Shown here: positions 51,900-59,889 of the stretch, piece by piece | Layout: each line of letters opens with the position of its first letter | How positions within the stretch are numbered: the stretch's first letter is position 1 | DNA from: Neolewinella maritima | Lineage (GTDB): Bacteria > Bacteroidota > Bacteroidia > Chitinophagales > Saprospiraceae | Direction: 5' to 3' | Length of the DNA: 64,000 nucleotides | Assembly: GCF_923081025.1 (NCBI RefSeq) | Contig: NZ_CAKLPZ010000001.1 | Coordinates: forward strand, 310,001-374,000 | Program-made: the position numbers and the translations under genes | Notes under the pieces: generated by a model | Told to the model about the DNA's origin: nothing | The model's database searches: none | What the model saw: only the letters and a program-made list of their open reading frames with translations

Positions 51900-54800
51900 C
51901 TACCGTAGGATCACCAGCTTCTCCAGCTCCCCATTCACGGTATTCACCCCGTCGCCCCGTAGCCGCACCTGGTAGAGGTAGACGCCGCGGGCCAACTGGT
52001 CGCCATAGTCATCCAGGCCATCCCAGGCGATGCAATCATCCTGCCGGATGGAGCCGTCGCTAAAGTCGAAGGTCCGGTCGAGGGTCTTCACCAGCCGGCC
52101 ACTGACCGTGTAGATCTGTACGACCGCCTCTACATTCTGTCCGATCAGGCTGTGGTCGAACTGGAAGCAGGTCTGGGTCGTAAAGGGGTTGGGGTAGTTC
52201 AGTACGTGGCTCAGGGCGGCTCCGGTCTCGCTGCTCACCACAAATTCAGTGGTAGCTACCGTGCTGTTATTGGCCACATCCCAGGCACGTACCGAGAGGG
52301 TATATACGCCGGGTTCGAGATCGAACAGCGGATACCGCACTTTGCCGCTGCGGAAGTTGTCCACGTCGGCTTCGTAGTAGTCGTTCAGGACGATCGCGTT
52401 ACGGGTATCCCCGTCAATGACCGCCTCCAGGTCGTGCCCGATACTGTTCCCCGTCACGTTGATCCCCAGATCGTCCGATAGGTGAAGCAGGAGGACGGGG
52501 TCTTCGCCTACCTGCCCGCCCGATACGAAGTCCGTATCATCTAGATAGACGTCTACCTCCGGTCCGGCATCGTTGCCGGTATTCTCCTGGCTGGTGCCGC
52601 CGATGATGAGCTGGTCGTAAAAGCCCGCCGCATCGGTAAACTGCGTACGATCGGCAGCGTAGTAGCTCACCTTGCCAGGACCGTAGGCGTAGTCGATGTC
52701 GTTGGGGACCACGAATTCGAAGGAGAACTTGCCGTTGGTCACCGTAGCCCGGCCCCGGAAGACGATGCTGCGCTGTACTTCGATCTCGAGAAGCGGACTG
52801 CTGGCATCCTGCTGTAGCGTGGGGATGGTCTGCGCCTTATCGTAGATCGTCGGATATACCTCACCGTTGAAATCAGCTAGTAGGTTACCGGCCCCATCGA
52901 CGATCTCACCACTGATACGCATTTTCTGCAGGGCACTTACCGTGTCCGTGCGCACACCATCTACGGACATGGTGTCCACCTGCGTAGTACGCACTCCGTG
53001 GGTTGGTAGAGCGATGACCGTCGCCGGATCACCCAGCAGGGTAAATTTGCGGGCATTCTGGGTGTCTCCCGAGAGAAAGCCCCGGTCGATGGGGGTAGTC
53101 TCGTTCTTCGCGATACGGATGATGTCACCGAGGCTACGCCACTCCCCGTCGGGGCGTTCGAGCATGGCCTGCACGGTATTGTCCGTCAATTCATAGTTCC
53201 GGGTAGCAAACACGGGCCGCGTAGTGGTCATCAGGGCGATCACCCCGCCGCGGGGCGTGAGCAGGGCCTCTTCACCCGCACTCACGAAGGAGGCATCGTC
53301 GTAGTTACTAAAGGTGCAGGTAGCCGTGATGAACACCGGCGGCTGAATGGGGTCGACCGCGTTCACCGGACGGGTCCAGTTGCGGATCTGGGGGATGGTA
53401 AGCACCCGCTCCTGCGCCCAACCGCGGGGACCGCCGTGGCCGAGGTAGGTGACGGCTAGCGCCCCCTTGAATATCGCCCGGTCCAGGCCCTCGCTGATCG
53501 CCGGGTACCGGTCGGCCGCCACCTGACTGACCTGCGGAAAGAGATCGAAGTACAACTTATCGAAGTTGAGGTCGGGCTTACGGGATTTTACCGCGTTGGC
53601 CACCCGGTTCACGTCGATCGTGTGGCGCCCCTGATCTTCGTCATCCCCCACAAAGACCATACGGGTACGCCAGTCGCCCAGGGCGCTGGGGTCCGTATCG
53701 TAGCGGATCAGTTTTTCTACGACCGGGCCAGCCTCGTCGGCCGACTTTACCGGCAGGCGCCCTACAGCCACGCTCAGATCGGGCCCGAGGGGTTGTCCGC
53801 CGGCCGCGGGAAGCATAATGCCGTAGAAATCATCAGCCGGAAAGCTGCGTACCTCCGTAAAGGCTCCCTGGTATTCGTAGGCGGGGATGAAGTTGTCCCC
53901 TAGTCCGTAGATGTTGCGGTGGTCGAAGCTACCGTCACCGAAGAGCAGCAGGTACCGCAGCCCCTGATCGCGTTCGTACAGCATGCGCACGAAATTGCGA
54001 ATGGCCGCTGCGTCGTCCCGCCCGCTACTGAACTCGTTGTACACCTGCTGGGTAGTCACCAGTTGTACGGTGTAGCCGTTGTGATTGCGTCGGTGCTCGG
54101 CCAGACGCTCCGCCTGGGGCAGAAAGTCCGGATGGGTGACGATGACCATGTCCGCCGTAGACAGCCCGTGTAAGTTTTGGTTCTCTATGCGGCCCACTGC
54201 CCGGGGCGTGAGTAGGGCGCTGCCCGGTCGGAATGCCACGTACTCGTAGAGCCGCCCTCCCGGAGCCGTAAAACTACCGCCGGACAGGCTGGCCTGTCGC
54301 ACCTCACTGCTGTCGATCCGCCAGATACGGGTATCGGCGGGCGGATTGAGCAGGTTGAACGTGAGCGAAGCAGCCGTACGACTCCGGGTATCCCGAAAGC
54401 CAAACTGGTCCTGCCCCCCGAAGCTCAGCCGGCGGCGGGCCTGTAGCTCGATGTAGTCCAACCAACCCTCGCTCTGGCTGGCCCCACCCGGTACGGGGTA
54501 GGTCAGTTTGATGCTCACGCGCTCGCTGGCATTCTGCACCGTACCCACCAGATCCGTAACGTCCACGGCCGATTGCTGCTCCTGGGCCCCGAAGTTGACA
54601 CGGGATCCTAAAAAGCTACTGATCTCCTGGCCGTTCACATTGAGAAAGAAGGCACTCGTGGTGGTAGACCGCAGTCCCATCCGTGCGCGTACCCCCATCG
54701 GCTCGCCGGTCACCACATCGGGAATCACCGCGAACTCAGGGAAGTTCCGCTCCCGGTTTACCCGGAAGAACTCCCCGAACCAGGTCTGCCCGGAACCATG

Positions 54801-55784
54801 ACTGTTGCCACCGATCTCGTGTAGTACGTTACTGCGGTCTTCCTCGTAGCGGTACAGCGCATCATAGCTATCGACTACCGTGCCGCCGGAGCCAGCCGGT
54901 AGGGCAGTCACCCGCCGGCCGCGACCGGCCGTACCGATCTGCAGGAAGTAGTAATTTTCCTGGGCGTATATATTCTTGGTGTAGATAAAGCGATTGGCCA
55001 GAGGGTCGTACCGCCGCTCGTCCGGCCCTTCCGCGTAGAGGAGAATGAAGTCACCCGAGTCAAAACGCCCGTCGTCCTCCCCCTCGATGGCAATGGCCTG
55101 CTCGACCAGGTCATCAGGCGCCTGCACATTATTCGTCTCCGGCAGCATCCCGCCGCCCTGACCGTATATCTTGATGTCGCGCGGATCTACCCCCTCCAGT
55201 CCCATCATCCTGAGTTCATCGATCAGGAAAGATCGCGTAAGCTTGTATACGCCGGTAGCGGGAACGGCGAAATGGTAAATGTCTCCCTCCCGCAGCACCG
55301 AGGCCGTGGCAAACTCAGCCACTCGTGCACTGGCTGAGCGTCCGCCAACGGTCGGCACGACGCGCAGGGCTACCGTCAGCAGCCGTTCGTAGCCACCGGC
55401 CGTGCGGATCACGGACGGCCCGCTCACCTTACCCAACCACCCCTCGGGCTGCTGCACGGCCGTATAGTCGAAGGTGAAGGCCTCCGGTACTTCGGCCCGG
55501 AAGGTACTGGGTGGCGAGAAGGGCTCCGATTCCAGCCGTACGATCTCTACCCGACTATCGGCTCCGGTGGTGGCGCGAAAGGTGTGGACGAAGGCGGGTG
55601 TCTCCCCGGAGCGTACCGCGGCTGCGTCTCCGCCCAGGGTGTAGGAGAGTACGGCACTGCGCTGCCCCTCCCACTCGATGGTCTGCGCTTCCTGCCAGTC
55701 CAGGGACTGTTGAATAACTTCCTGAGCCCCAAGGGAAAAGGCAAGGCAGAGAAAAAAGAGCAGACTAATGGTGGACTTGAGCAT
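51900..55784 (-). CDS. porU: Type IX secretion sortase PorU
   Basis: A 1294-residue protein with signal peptide (TISLLFFLCLAFSLGAQ) and a C25 (gingipain-like) peptidase core in the middle: MVIVTHPDFLPQAERLAEHR, RYLLLFGDGSFDHRN, the catalytic His in AVTYLGHGGPRGWAQE and Cys in VFITATCTFSNYDDASF, then GEEALLTPRGGVIALM. It ends in a T9SS-type C-terminal domain (YPNPF, IYTVSGRLVKTL, LARGVYLYQVRL, KLVILR). PorU cuts the sorting domain off cargo at the surface and joins it to LPS. The ATG at 55784 is set by the signal peptide; the longer frame overlaps the divergent gene. Confidence 0.93.
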   Translation of the reverse strand: MLKSTISLLFFLCLAFSLGAQEVIQQSLDWQEAQTIEWEGQRSAVLSYTLGGDAAAVRSGETPAFVHTFRATTGADSRVEIVRLESEPFSPPSTFRAEVPEAFTFDYTAVQQPEGWLGKVSGPSVIRTAGGYERLLTVALRVVPTVGGRSASARVAEFATASVLREGDIYHFAVPATGVYKLTRSFLIDELRMMGLEGVDPRDIKIYGQGGGMLPETNNVQAPDDLVEQAIAIEGEDDGRFDSGDFILLYAEGPDERRYDPLANRFIYTKNIYAQENYYFLQIGTAGRGRRVTALPAGSGGTVVDSYDALYRYEEDRSNVLHEIGGNSHGSGQTWFGEFFRVNRERNFPEFAVIPDVVTGEPMGVRARMGLRSTTTSAFFLNVNGQEISSFLGSRVNFGAQEQQSAVDVTDLVGTVQNASERVSIKLTYPVPGGASQSEGWLDYIELQARRRLSFGGQDQFGFRDTRSRTAASLTFNLLNPPADTRIWRIDSSEVRQASLSGGSFTAPGGRLYEYVAFRPGSALLTPRAVGRIENQNLHGLSTADMVIVTHPDFLPQAERLAEHRRNHNGYTVQLVTTQQVYNEFSSGRDDAAAIRNFVRMLYERDQGLRYLLLFGDGSFDHRNIYGLGDNFIPAYEYQGAFTEVRSFPADDFYGIMLPAAGGQPLGPDLSVAVGRLPVKSADEAGPVVEKLIRYDTDPSALGDWRTRMVFVGDDEDQGRHTIDVNRVANAVKSRKPDLNFDKLYFDLFPQVSQVAADRYPAISEGLDRAIFKGALAVTYLGHGGPRGWAQERVLTIPQIRNWTRPVNAVDPIQPPVFITATCTFSNYDDASFVSAGEEALLTPRGGVIALMTTTRPVFATRNYELTDNTVQAMLERPDGEWRSLGDIIRIAKNETTPIDRGFLSGDTQNARKFTLLGDPATVIALPTHGVRTTQVDTMSVDGVRTDTVSALQKMRISGEIVDGAGNLLADFNGEVYPTIYDKAQTIPTLQQDASSPLLEIEVQRSIVFRGRATVTNGKFSFEFVVPNDIDYAYGPGKVSYYAADRTQFTDAAGFYDQLIIGGTSQENTGNDAGPEVDVYLDDTDFVSGGQVGEDPVLLLHLSDDLGINVTGNSIGHDLEAVIDGDTRNAIVLNDYYEADVDNFRSGKVRYPLFDLEPGVYTLSVRAWDVANNSTVATTEFVVSSETGAALSHVLNYPNPFTTQTCFQFDHSLIGQNVEAVVQIYTVSGRLVKTLDRTFDFSDGSIRQDDCIAWDGLDDYGDQLARGVYLYQVRLRGDGVNTVNGELEKLVILR

Positions 55785-55891
55785 ACGGTGGGGTTGGGAC
55801 GCAAAATTAAGATACACTGCGGCCGGGGAAACGTTGTTCCGCCGCCGCACATTACGGGGGCTGTCGGCCGAGCGACCGCCCGGAGCTGCTA

Positions 55892-55923
55892 TTTGGAAAC
55901 GGGGGGCGGGAAGAGTAGCTTTA
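55892..55923 (+). promoter_or_regulatory. Candidate promoter for PorP/SprF-like gene, very close to ATG
   Basis: TTTG at 55892-55895, a 20-base gap and TAGCTTTA at 55916-55923 (seven of eight positions of TAnnTTTG). The ATG lies at 55927, only four bases after the -7 element, so RNA would begin at or just inside the start codon. Confidence 0.42.
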
Positions 55924-55926
55924 GGC

Positions 55927-56928
55927 ATGCGCATCCTCCTACTTATGCTGTGTTGTTTGGGCCTCACGTGGGCGGGGGCGCAGGATGCGGTGTTCTCCCA
56001 GTTCTACGCTTCCCCGATGCAGCTCAACCCTGCCTTTGCGGGGGTGAGTGCCGCACCGCGCATGACGGCCAACTACCGGAGCCAGCATACCAGTTATCCC
56101 AGCGCTTACCGTACCCTGGCCGCCAGTCTGGAAGTGCCGATGTACCGCAGCCCTTCTAGCTTTGGTTTTCGCTTGTTGACGGATAGCCAACTGGAGGGCC
56201 TCTACAAAAACACCTCGGTAGGACTGGTGTACGCCTACGATATCCGGGTGACGCAGGAGCTGCACGCGCGCATCGGACTCAGTGCGGGTCTGCTAACCTC
56301 CCGGATCGACTACAACGGCCTGGTCTTCGGAGATATGATCGACCCCTCGGGCGATAACACCCCAACGCAAGAACAACTGGCCAGTATCTCGCGTACGGCG
56401 GTCGATCTGAGTTCCGGTATCCTTATGTACGTCAAGAATCTCTATGCGGGCTTCAGCATAGAGCACATGAACCGGCCGGAGGAGAACCTGCTGCAACTGG
56501 ACAACAACCTGTATGCCGGCAGGCCCCAGCGATTCAGTCTCCACGCGGGGGCACAGCTGGACGTGAAGCGCTACTCCAATCCCCGCCGTCCGGCCTACGT
56601 GACGCCTAACTTCCTCTACACCAGTCAGGCACAGTTTCGGCAACTCAACCTGGGGGCGTACTTCGGCTACGGACAGTTTGCCGTGGGGGGCTGGTACCGG
56701 CATGCGTTCGGTAATGCGGACGGCTTCATCGGCACGGTCACCTTTCGAGAGGATATATTCAAGGTAGGGGTGAGCTATGACGCGGTCATTTCGGCGCTGC
56801 GGACGGTGCCCGGTGGGCTGGGAGCTACCCTGGAAGTGAGTATTGCGGTAGACTTTGGGGATAGCCGGGAGGTGCAGCGGAGGCGGCATGCGGACCGCTA
56901 CAACGATTGCCTTGGAATGTTTCGCTAA
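55927..56928 (+). CDS. PorP/SprF-family type IX secretion membrane protein
   Basis: A 333-residue outer membrane beta-barrel with signal peptide (LLMLCCLGLTWAGAQ). DAVFSQFYASPMQLNPAFAG is the hallmark opening of the PorP/SprF family, and the rest alternates like barrel strands (FGFRLLTDSQLEGLYKNTS, VGLVYAYDIRVTQELHARIG, LGAYFGYGQFAVGGWYRHAF). PorP-like proteins anchor or help export T9SS cargo or gliding adhesins. It is divergent from porU, which supports a T9SS role. Several paralogs per genome are normal, so this need not be the core PorP. Confidence 0.92.
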   Translation: MRILLLMLCCLGLTWAGAQDAVFSQFYASPMQLNPAFAGVSAAPRMTANYRSQHTSYPSAYRTLAASLEVPMYRSPSSFGFRLLTDSQLEGLYKNTSVGLVYAYDIRVTQELHARIGLSAGLLTSRIDYNGLVFGDMIDPSGDNTPTQEQLASISRTAVDLSSGILMYVKNLYAGFSIEHMNRPEENLLQLDNNLYAGRPQRFSLHAGAQLDVKRYSNPRRPAYVTPNFLYTSQAQFRQLNLGAYFGYGQFAVGGWYRHAFGNADGFIGTVTFREDIFKVGVSYDAVISALRTVPGGLGATLEVSIAVDFGDSREVQRRRHADRYNDCLGMFR

Positions 56929-56959
56929 CTTTTGTTAGATTTGTGCATAGGTTGGGGCA

Positions 56960-57185
56960 AAAAAATAGCGCCAACCGAAATGCGGTTGGCGCTGTCGCTA
57001 TAATTTCGCTAAACCGGTTAACTGACCCAAGGCTAGTAAGGTCAGTCACTCCTTTGATGCTATAGACCCCACATTCAAGGGTTGCGAATTATAACTAAAG
57101 AGACACTATGAACAAACACAATTTCATAAAACTCAAGATTTAGATTCTTTAGGAGGGTGGTTTTAGGTGTTCCCCCGTTGTTGAT
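56960..57185 (-). ncRNA. Candidate non-coding RNA (about 225 bases) with own promoter and terminator
   Basis: No convincing gene lies in the 421-base gap 56929-57349. On the minus strand there is a perfect -7 element TATATTTG (57190-57197) and, at 56961-56993, a strong terminator for that same direction. Between them the longest sensible ORF is a 10-codon peptide starting at 57127. A hairpin with arms ACTGACC / GGTCAGT lies around 57023-57048. The first ~30 bases resemble the leader of the repeat-protein gene at 59622. The paired promoter and terminator with no ORF suggest an RNA product; expression is unproven. Confidence 0.42.
56961..56993 (-). terminator. Rho-independent terminator (minus strand)
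   Basis: An 11-bp perfect inverted repeat AGCGCCAACCG / CGGTTGGCGCT with a 5-base loop. Read on the minus strand it is followed by ATTTTTTT; read on the plus strand it is followed by GTCGC, so it works leftward only and not for the PorP-like gene that ends at 56928. Confidence 0.8.
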
Positions 57186-57189
57186 GATA

Positions 57190-57219
57190 CAAATATAGCG
57201 GCAGCATAGGCCCATAAAA
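57190..57219 (-). promoter_or_regulatory. Minus-strand promoter of the candidate RNA
   Basis: TATATTTG on the minus strand at 57190-57197 is a perfect -7 element; a TTTT stretch read on the same strand (57216-57219) lies 18 bases upstream, a weak -33 match. Confidence 0.45.
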
Positions 57220-57253
57220 TAAGCAGAATGCCGGGTTTTGTAACCCGCTTATT
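57218..57253. promoter_or_regulatory. Imperfect dyad between two divergent promoters
   Basis: Outer arms AATAAGC (57218-57224) and GCTTATT (57247-57253), inner arms GGGTT (57233-57237) and AACCC (57242-57246), with an eight-base bulge on the left. Its centre is about 40 bases from each of the two divergent TATATTTG elements, a layout expected of an operator or a shared control site. Confidence 0.45.
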
Positions 57254-57270
57254 CTGGATGTTTCCCTGGC

Positions 57271-57305
57271 TATATTTGGTAATCTGTTGATTTGCTGTAA
57301 TTTAC
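57271..57305 (+). promoter_or_regulatory. Promoter region of the 518-residue protein gene
   Basis: TATATTTG at 57271-57278 is a perfect -7 element, 72 bases before the ATG. Alternatively its TTTG (57275-57278) may be the -33 box of a second promoter, with 19 bases to TAATTTAC (57298-57305). Either would serve the gene starting at 57350. Confidence 0.42.
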
Positions 57306-57349
57306 ACGTTCCAAACTAGGCGATAAGCGCCGCAAACTGGAACACGCTC

Positions 57350-58906
57350 ATGGAAGATATACGCGAACTGCTAGAGATCGCCTCCCCAAAAAAGGTGACT
57401 AAGCTGCTGAAAATCAGCCAGACCAAGGGCAAACACTCTGTAATCGGAGAACTGCACCGCCTGGTCAAACGCGATAATCTTACGGAACAGCAGATCGTTG
57501 CCGAGCTGTATAGCCCTACGCACACCCCATCGCATCCTGCGTACCGCGCCGTAAAGAACCGCCTGCGCGACCTACTGACCACGGCCATTATGGACGAGGA
57601 CGTGTACTCGGCGAACTACAAGGACTACGACAATGCCCAGATCAACGGCTTCCGCCAGCTCAATCTGATCAACCTGCTGCTACTGCGCCGTGCCTGGCAC
57701 AGTGCACGCTACCTGTCGCACCTGACGCTACGCCGCGTAAAGGACTTCGAGATCCTGCCTATCAATCACCGCCTGGCCTCGATACTGGCGAGCCTGTACC
57801 TGGGGGTGGGATTTGACGAAAAGCAGTTTACGAAGTATCAGACGATGACGGACTACTACGCCGAAGCGGAACGGGTGCTCAACCTGGTGTCCAGTCACTA
57901 CCGCGAGATGCGCCGTATGATGTACGCCCACAAATTACTGCCCAACGAGATCGGGGAGAAAGTGGGGGAGTACGTGGCGGGCTGCCAGCACCTGGTGCAG
58001 CAGTATCCTCAGGTATCTGCCCTCCAGGCCATGTTCTTCATCATGAAGGTGCACGGAATGACCCTGTTGGGCGACTACCGCTCAGCGATCCATACGGCGA
58101 ACGATGCCGAAGCCGTACTGACGAAGTGTAAGGGGGCGGGTAAGCAATCCCTTAGCCTGATGGCGCTCACCCGGGTGGAGTGTTCCATCAAGCTAAGGGA
58201 TTTCGAGCAGGGCTCGGTGCAGGTAAGGCGTGCCGAATTGATGGTGCCTGCTAATAGCATCAACCACATCAAGCTTTCGGAGTACGCGATTACCCTGGGC
58301 CTACAGACTGGCAACTTTGCCTACGCCTACGCGCAGCTCGCCCAGGTAGACCGGGAGGTGCTCAACCGGCTGCTCACGCAGCAGCACGTAGAGTACTGGC
58401 TTATCCTCGAGGCCTACGTCAATCTGCTGGTACTGGCGGGACGGATCGACCCGGAGGAGCAGCAGATCAAGCTGCCTGACTTTAAGCTGGCAAAGTTTGT
58501 CAATAACGTGCCCTCCTATTCGAAGGACAAACAGGGGATGAACATCCAGATACTGATCATCCAGGTCGTCTACTTTATTATCAAGAAGCAGTACGGTAAG
58601 ATCATCGACCGCACGGACGCACTGGTCCGCTACGGTAGTCGGTACCTGATGAACAATGAAAACTTACGAAACAACTGCTTCTTTAAGCTGCTGCTGACCG
58701 CGGAAAAATGTCAGTTCCACCGCGCGGCCACGGTACGGGAATCGAGTAAAACCTATAAGCGAATGACTAGTCCCCAGGCGAAGCGCCTGGGCCGTGCGAA
58801 CAGCACGGAGATCATTCAGTATGAAAACCTCTGGGAGATCGTCCTAGAGAACCTGGACACCACGCTGCCCGACGGGCGGAAGTTGCGGAGACGTCAGCAG
58901 GCGTGA
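57350..58906 (+). CDS. Protein of unknown function, helical
   Basis: A 518-residue protein without signal peptide or membrane helix, not assigned to a family. It is rich in Leu, Arg and Tyr and predicted by eye to be almost all helical, perhaps TPR-like (LASLYLGVGFDEKQF, MKVHGMTLLGDYRSAIHTANDAEAVL, LQTGNFAYAYAQLAQVDREVL). The N-terminus MEDIRELLEIASPKKVTKLL and HSVIGELHRLVKRDNLTEQQI could be a small DNA- or protein-binding part. It is divergent from the candidate RNA across a dyad and faces the tandem-repeat gene. Its role is open. Confidence 0.82.
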   Translation: MEDIRELLEIASPKKVTKLLKISQTKGKHSVIGELHRLVKRDNLTEQQIVAELYSPTHTPSHPAYRAVKNRLRDLLTTAIMDEDVYSANYKDYDNAQINGFRQLNLINLLLLRRAWHSARYLSHLTLRRVKDFEILPINHRLASILASLYLGVGFDEKQFTKYQTMTDYYAEAERVLNLVSSHYREMRRMMYAHKLLPNEIGEKVGEYVAGCQHLVQQYPQVSALQAMFFIMKVHGMTLLGDYRSAIHTANDAEAVLTKCKGAGKQSLSLMALTRVECSIKLRDFEQGSVQVRRAELMVPANSINHIKLSEYAITLGLQTGNFAYAYAQLAQVDREVLNRLLTQQHVEYWLILEAYVNLLVLAGRIDPEEQQIKLPDFKLAKFVNNVPSYSKDKQGMNIQILIIQVVYFIIKKQYGKIIDRTDALVRYGSRYLMNNENLRNNCFFKLLLTAEKCQFHRAATVRESSKTYKRMTSPQAKRLGRANSTEIIQYENLWEIVLENLDTTLPDGRKLRRRQQA

Positions 58907-58979
58907 GCCGGCCGCGAGCGTCACCGCTCAGGGTGCATACAGGTGGGGGGGGAGTGTAAGGGCTAGGATACCTAGCTAC

Positions 58980-59003
58980 TTACATAATGATGTCCTCAAC
59001 CAT
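58980..59003 (-). pseudogene. Relic of a repeat-protein gene 3' end
   Basis: On the minus strand this short stretch reads Met-Val-Glu-Asp-Ile-Ile-Met-stop, the same last residues as the intact repeat gene that ends at 59137. About 20 of 23 bases agree around the stop, including the TAG/TAC-rich flank. Upstream the frame is closed by TAA within about ten codons and no head region is found. It looks like the remains of a duplicate, or a template of the unit. Confidence 0.45.
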
Positions 59004-59136
59004 GGGAAATGTATTTACGATCCGGGGTACTTACGCCGCTTGCTACGCGAATGCGCCACTGCCTAGATCAGGTGAACGTATGGGAGTCGAGTAGGTGTGA
59101 TTCATGAGGATATTTAGGGTGCTAACTAGCAGGTAG

Positions 59137-59622
59137 TTACATGATGATGTCCTCGACCACGATGCTAGCCTCCTGGCCGCGCATGATGATGTCTTCGACG
59201 ACGATGTTGTTACTGGCAACTTCCTGGCCGCGCATGATGATGTCCTCGACTACGATGCCAGCCTCCTGGCCGCGCATGATGATGTCTTCGACGACGATGT
59301 TGCTGCTGGCAACTTCCTGGCCACGCATGATGATGTCCTCGACTACAATGCTAGCCTCCTGGCCGCGCATGATGATGTCTTCGACGACGATGTTGCTGCT
59401 GGCAACTTCCTGGCCACGCATGATGATGTCCTCGACGACGATGCTAGCCTCCTGGCCGCGCATGATGATGTCTTCGACGACGATGTTGCTGCTGGCAACT
59501 TCCTGACCACGCATGATGATGTCCTCGACAACAATATGGGGGGCAACGGTGCCGAGGTAGTCGATGAAGGACTGAGCGGCCTGGATGGTTTCTGGGGAAA
59601 AGAGTTCGTTAATGAAAGCCAT
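59137..59622 (-). CDS. Tandem-repeat protein of unknown function
   Basis: A 161-residue protein: a 29-residue head (MAFINELFSPETIQ..., ending GTVAPH) followed by nine units. Units of 17 (IVVEDIIMRGQEVASSN) and 14 residues (IVVEDIIMRGQEAS) alternate, and the last stops at IVVEDIIM. No signal peptide, Cys or membrane helix. The DNA units differ mainly at silent positions: the Val codon before Glu-Asp is GTG, GTA, GTC and GTT in different copies, while only two unit changes alter residues (AS to AG, SS to SN). That points to selection on the protein. It could be a solenoid, an assembling protein or a multi-core peptide precursor; no maturation enzyme is adjacent. Confidence 0.8.
   Translation of the reverse strand: MAFINELFSPETIQAAQSFIDYLGTVAPHIVVEDIIMRGQEVASSNIVVEDIIMRGQEASIVVEDIIMRGQEVASSNIVVEDIIMRGQEASIVVEDIIMRGQEVASSNIVVEDIIMRGQEAGIVVEDIIMRGQEVASNNIVVEDIIMRGQEASIVVEDIIM
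59140..59535 (-). repeat. 93-base higher-order tandem repeat (42 + 51)
   Basis: Alternating 42- and 51-base units give a 93-base period repeated about four times with a partial end. The 42-base class keeps GAG GAC and the 51-base class GAA GAC for Glu-Asp, so the two classes have been copied as a pair. The repeat coincides with the coding part of the gene at 59137-59622. Confidence 0.9.
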
Positions 59623-59650
59623 GGGTAAAGTAGATTGAGAGATGAAAGCT

Positions 59651-59680
59651 AAAACCGGGTGGAAAAATTTGCACCCGGTC
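59651..59680 (-). promoter_or_regulatory. Leader hairpin before the repeat gene (attenuator-like)
   Basis: On the minus strand ACCGGGTG (59679-59672), a 10-base loop and CACCCGGT (59661-59654) are followed by TTTAGCTTTC. The hairpin lies in the presumed 5' leader about 32 bases before the ATG at 59622 and could halt transcription or mask the start. Confidence 0.45.
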
Positions 59681-59709
59681 GAAGGTGATTGAGTGTGGGG
59701 AGCACGTTA

Positions 59710-59744
59710 ATCGGTGTGTCCCCGTTGATTGTGATCCAAATATG
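59710..59744 (-). promoter_or_regulatory. -7 element and conserved leader of the repeat gene
   Basis: CATATTTG on the minus strand (59744-59737) matches seven of eight positions of TAnnTTTG. The following ~25 bases (GATCACAATCAACGGGGA, then CACACC) closely resemble those after the candidate RNA promoter at 57190 (TATCATCAACAACGGGGG, then AACACC). Confidence 0.42.
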
Positions 59745-59835
59745 GGGGGAGGATGGGGGCACGCCGGCGGCAGTTTTCACGTTATTTTAAGCTTATATTT
59801 GGTGGTGAAAACGGCGTACTTTTTATAAAACAAAG

Positions 59836-59866
59836 AAAGCCAAAGGTTTACACCTTTGGCTTTTCT
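59836..59866 (-). terminator. Rho-independent terminator after phoH
   Basis: Inverted repeat AAGCCAAAGG / CCTTTGGCTT with a 6-base loop, and T-rich runs on both sides. On the minus strand the tail is TCTTTGTTTT. It lies 24 bases after the phoH stop. Confidence 0.82.
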
Positions 59867-59889
59867 ATATTTTGGAATACAATAGTAAG

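Noticed and set aside
56825-57049. 74-codon minus-strand ORF starting GTG after an AGGAG-like run
   Set aside because: It runs through the terminator stem and then opposite the PorP-like gene; the product has no recognisable features. A short translated leader is not fully excluded.
59141-59506. Open plus-strand frame through the tandem repeat (Met/Ser/Thr-rich, 121 codons)
   Set aside because: It is the mirror of the repeat on the other strand. The silent-site pattern fits only the minus-strand frame, and the residues are low complexity.
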